Assembly (NCBI GenBank): GCA_903970565.1
Contig: CAJCJE010000827.1
Location: forward strand, 1-5,915
Direction: 5' to 3'
DNA: 5,915 bases
Source of the DNA: Candidatus Melainabacteria bacterium
GTDB taxonomy: Bacteria > Actinomycetota > Actinomycetes > Mycobacteriales > Pseudonocardiaceae
In this document: piece after piece, positions 5,374 through 5,915 of the stretch
Numbering within the stretch: position 1 is the stretch's first letter
Layout: every line of letters starts with the position of its first letter
Notes under the pieces: model-generated
Database searches by the model: none
What the model was told of the DNA's origin: nothing
The model's input: only the letters and a program-made list of their open reading frames with translations
Program-made: the position numbers and the translations under genes

Positions 5374-5562
5374 CTATGATGAAATCGCATTGCTATGGGT
5401 AAGGAATCCGGCCACTATGCCGATTCCGATAGATGCCGAAAATGTGACTACAATACGCCGGGGCAAAGAGTCCAGGTCTGCGTTTTCGTCGTGGCGGCCT
5501 TCTCGCGATATTCCTGATCTGCCTGCCCCGCGCGTCACGACATCGGCCGTGCTGCCCGTCAT
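5374..5562 (-). CDS. Possible small membrane protein downstream of AraC
   Basis: From ATG 5562, about 50 nt after the AraC stop on the same strand, a 62-codon frame ends with a hydrophobic segment IVVTFSASIGIGIVAGFL (about 37-54) and a short polar tail. The N-terminal half is Gly/Arg-rich. Third positions in the hydrophobic part are unusually A/T-rich compared with neighbouring genes, so the stretch is either non-coding or of different origin. Only a weak G-rich ribosome binding site precedes the ATG. No family is recognised. Confidence 0.25.
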   Translation of the reverse strand: MTGSTADVVTRGAGRSGISREGRHDENADLDSLPRRIVVTFSASIGIGIVAGFLTHSNAISS

Positions 5563-5614
5563 CGGCCCCCGCACGCTGGAGCAGTTCGACACCCGAGCGC
5601 CGGCCGTTCGCTGT

Positions 5615-5915
5615 TCACACCGGGGTGACGGTGCTCCGCCAGCGGCCGGGCGCCACTCCGTGGTGGCGTTTGAAGGCTGCGGCGAAGGAGAACTCCGAGG
5701 CATATCCCAGAGAACGCGCAACCGCGGCCAGACCGGCGTCGCCCTCGCGCAACTGCTCACGGGCCAGCGCCATCCGCCAGTCGGTGACGTAGCTCAACGG
5801 AGCCACGCCGAGCAGCGCGGTGAATCGCCGCGCGAACGTCGCGCGCGACAGCGACGCCTCCACGGCCAGATCGGCGACCGTCCAGGGGTGCGCGGGTTGC
5901 GCGTGCACGGCGCGC
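5615..5915 (-). CDS. AraC-family regulator, C-terminal HTH domain (partial)
   Basis: The final 99 residues of a minus-strand gene that enters from the right edge. Two HTH motifs of the AraC/XylS DNA-binding domain are complete: WTVADLAVEASLSRATFARR and, after the linker helix, LAAVARSLGYASEFSFAAAF followed by KRHHGVAPGRWR. The opening HAQPAHPWTV and the WRMALAREQLR linker are typical of the actinobacterial subgroup that carries an N-terminal cupin-type domain; that domain would lie outside the window. The frame is open to the edge, so the GTG at 5908 is not the true start. Its target is not visible: the first downstream frame on the same strand is the doubtful ORF 5374-5562. Confidence 0.9.
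   Translation of the reverse strand, partial: RAVHAQPAHPWTVADLAVEASLSRATFARRFTALLGVAPLSYVTDWRMALAREQLREGDAGLAAVARSLGYASEFSFAAAFKRHHGVAPGRWRSTVTPV

Noticed and set aside
5417..5915. Plus-strand frame open from ATG 5417 to the right edge, with AAGGA 11 nt upstream
   Set aside because: Most of it is antisense to the clear AraC domain, and the unique first part shows no family signal.

Overview
The window looks like a high-GC actinobacterium, possibly of the Pseudonocardiaceae or a related group. Credible genes have a strong G/C bias at third codon positions, use GTG and TTG as well as ATG starts, and belong to families typical of actinomycetes: an AfsR-like HTH/NB-ARC regulator remnant, TPR proteins with a STAND-type winged helix, an AraC regulator and a Fic protein with a C-terminal winged helix. 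Species assignment is inference.

Left third (1-2276): mostly a gene graveyard. A minus-strand gene enters from the left edge, and its visible N-terminus resembles a LuxR-like helix-turn-helix. Next, still on the minus strand, is a decayed regulator (about 160-746). Its XRE-type HTH, linker and NB-ARC Walker A motif can be read in the correct order only by switching frame three times, and the Walker A lysine has become valine. A second decayed minus-strand gene (882-1293) is broken by one in-frame stop and several frameshifts; I could not identify it. One intact but unrecognised minus-strand ORF (1308-1619) remains. Its 5' end overlaps the first codons of a tautomerase-like gene that carries a small deletion. 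A short plus-strand coding-like fragment (1760-1996) lies before the next promoter region.

Centre (2277-3669): an apparent two-gene plus-strand unit. The first gene is a 409-residue Fic-family protein with every expected domain, but its signature motif is degenerate: the catalytic histidine is glutamine, the acidic residue is alanine and the GNGR arginine is histidine. The glutamate of the upstream inhibitory motif is aspartate. It is followed 25 nt later by a 45-residue single-pass membrane protein with its own good ribosome binding site. This pair, a probable pseudo-Fic with a small membrane partner, is the best candidate for something new here.

Right third (3756-5915): a convergent minus-strand gene encodes a 398-residue protein with a STAND-type winged helix and TPRs but no ATPase domain. 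GC-rich hairpins separate it from the Fic unit. Upstream of it, on the plus strand, is a compact promoter, short frame and hairpin unit (5101-5339). The short frame would encode a hydrophobic peptide but has a stop at codon 3, so it is either a broken peptide gene or a small RNA gene. At the right edge is the C-terminal DNA-binding half of an AraC-family activator on the minus strand, possibly followed by a weakly supported small membrane-protein ORF.

No tRNA, rRNA, CRISPR array, integrase or intact transposase was seen.
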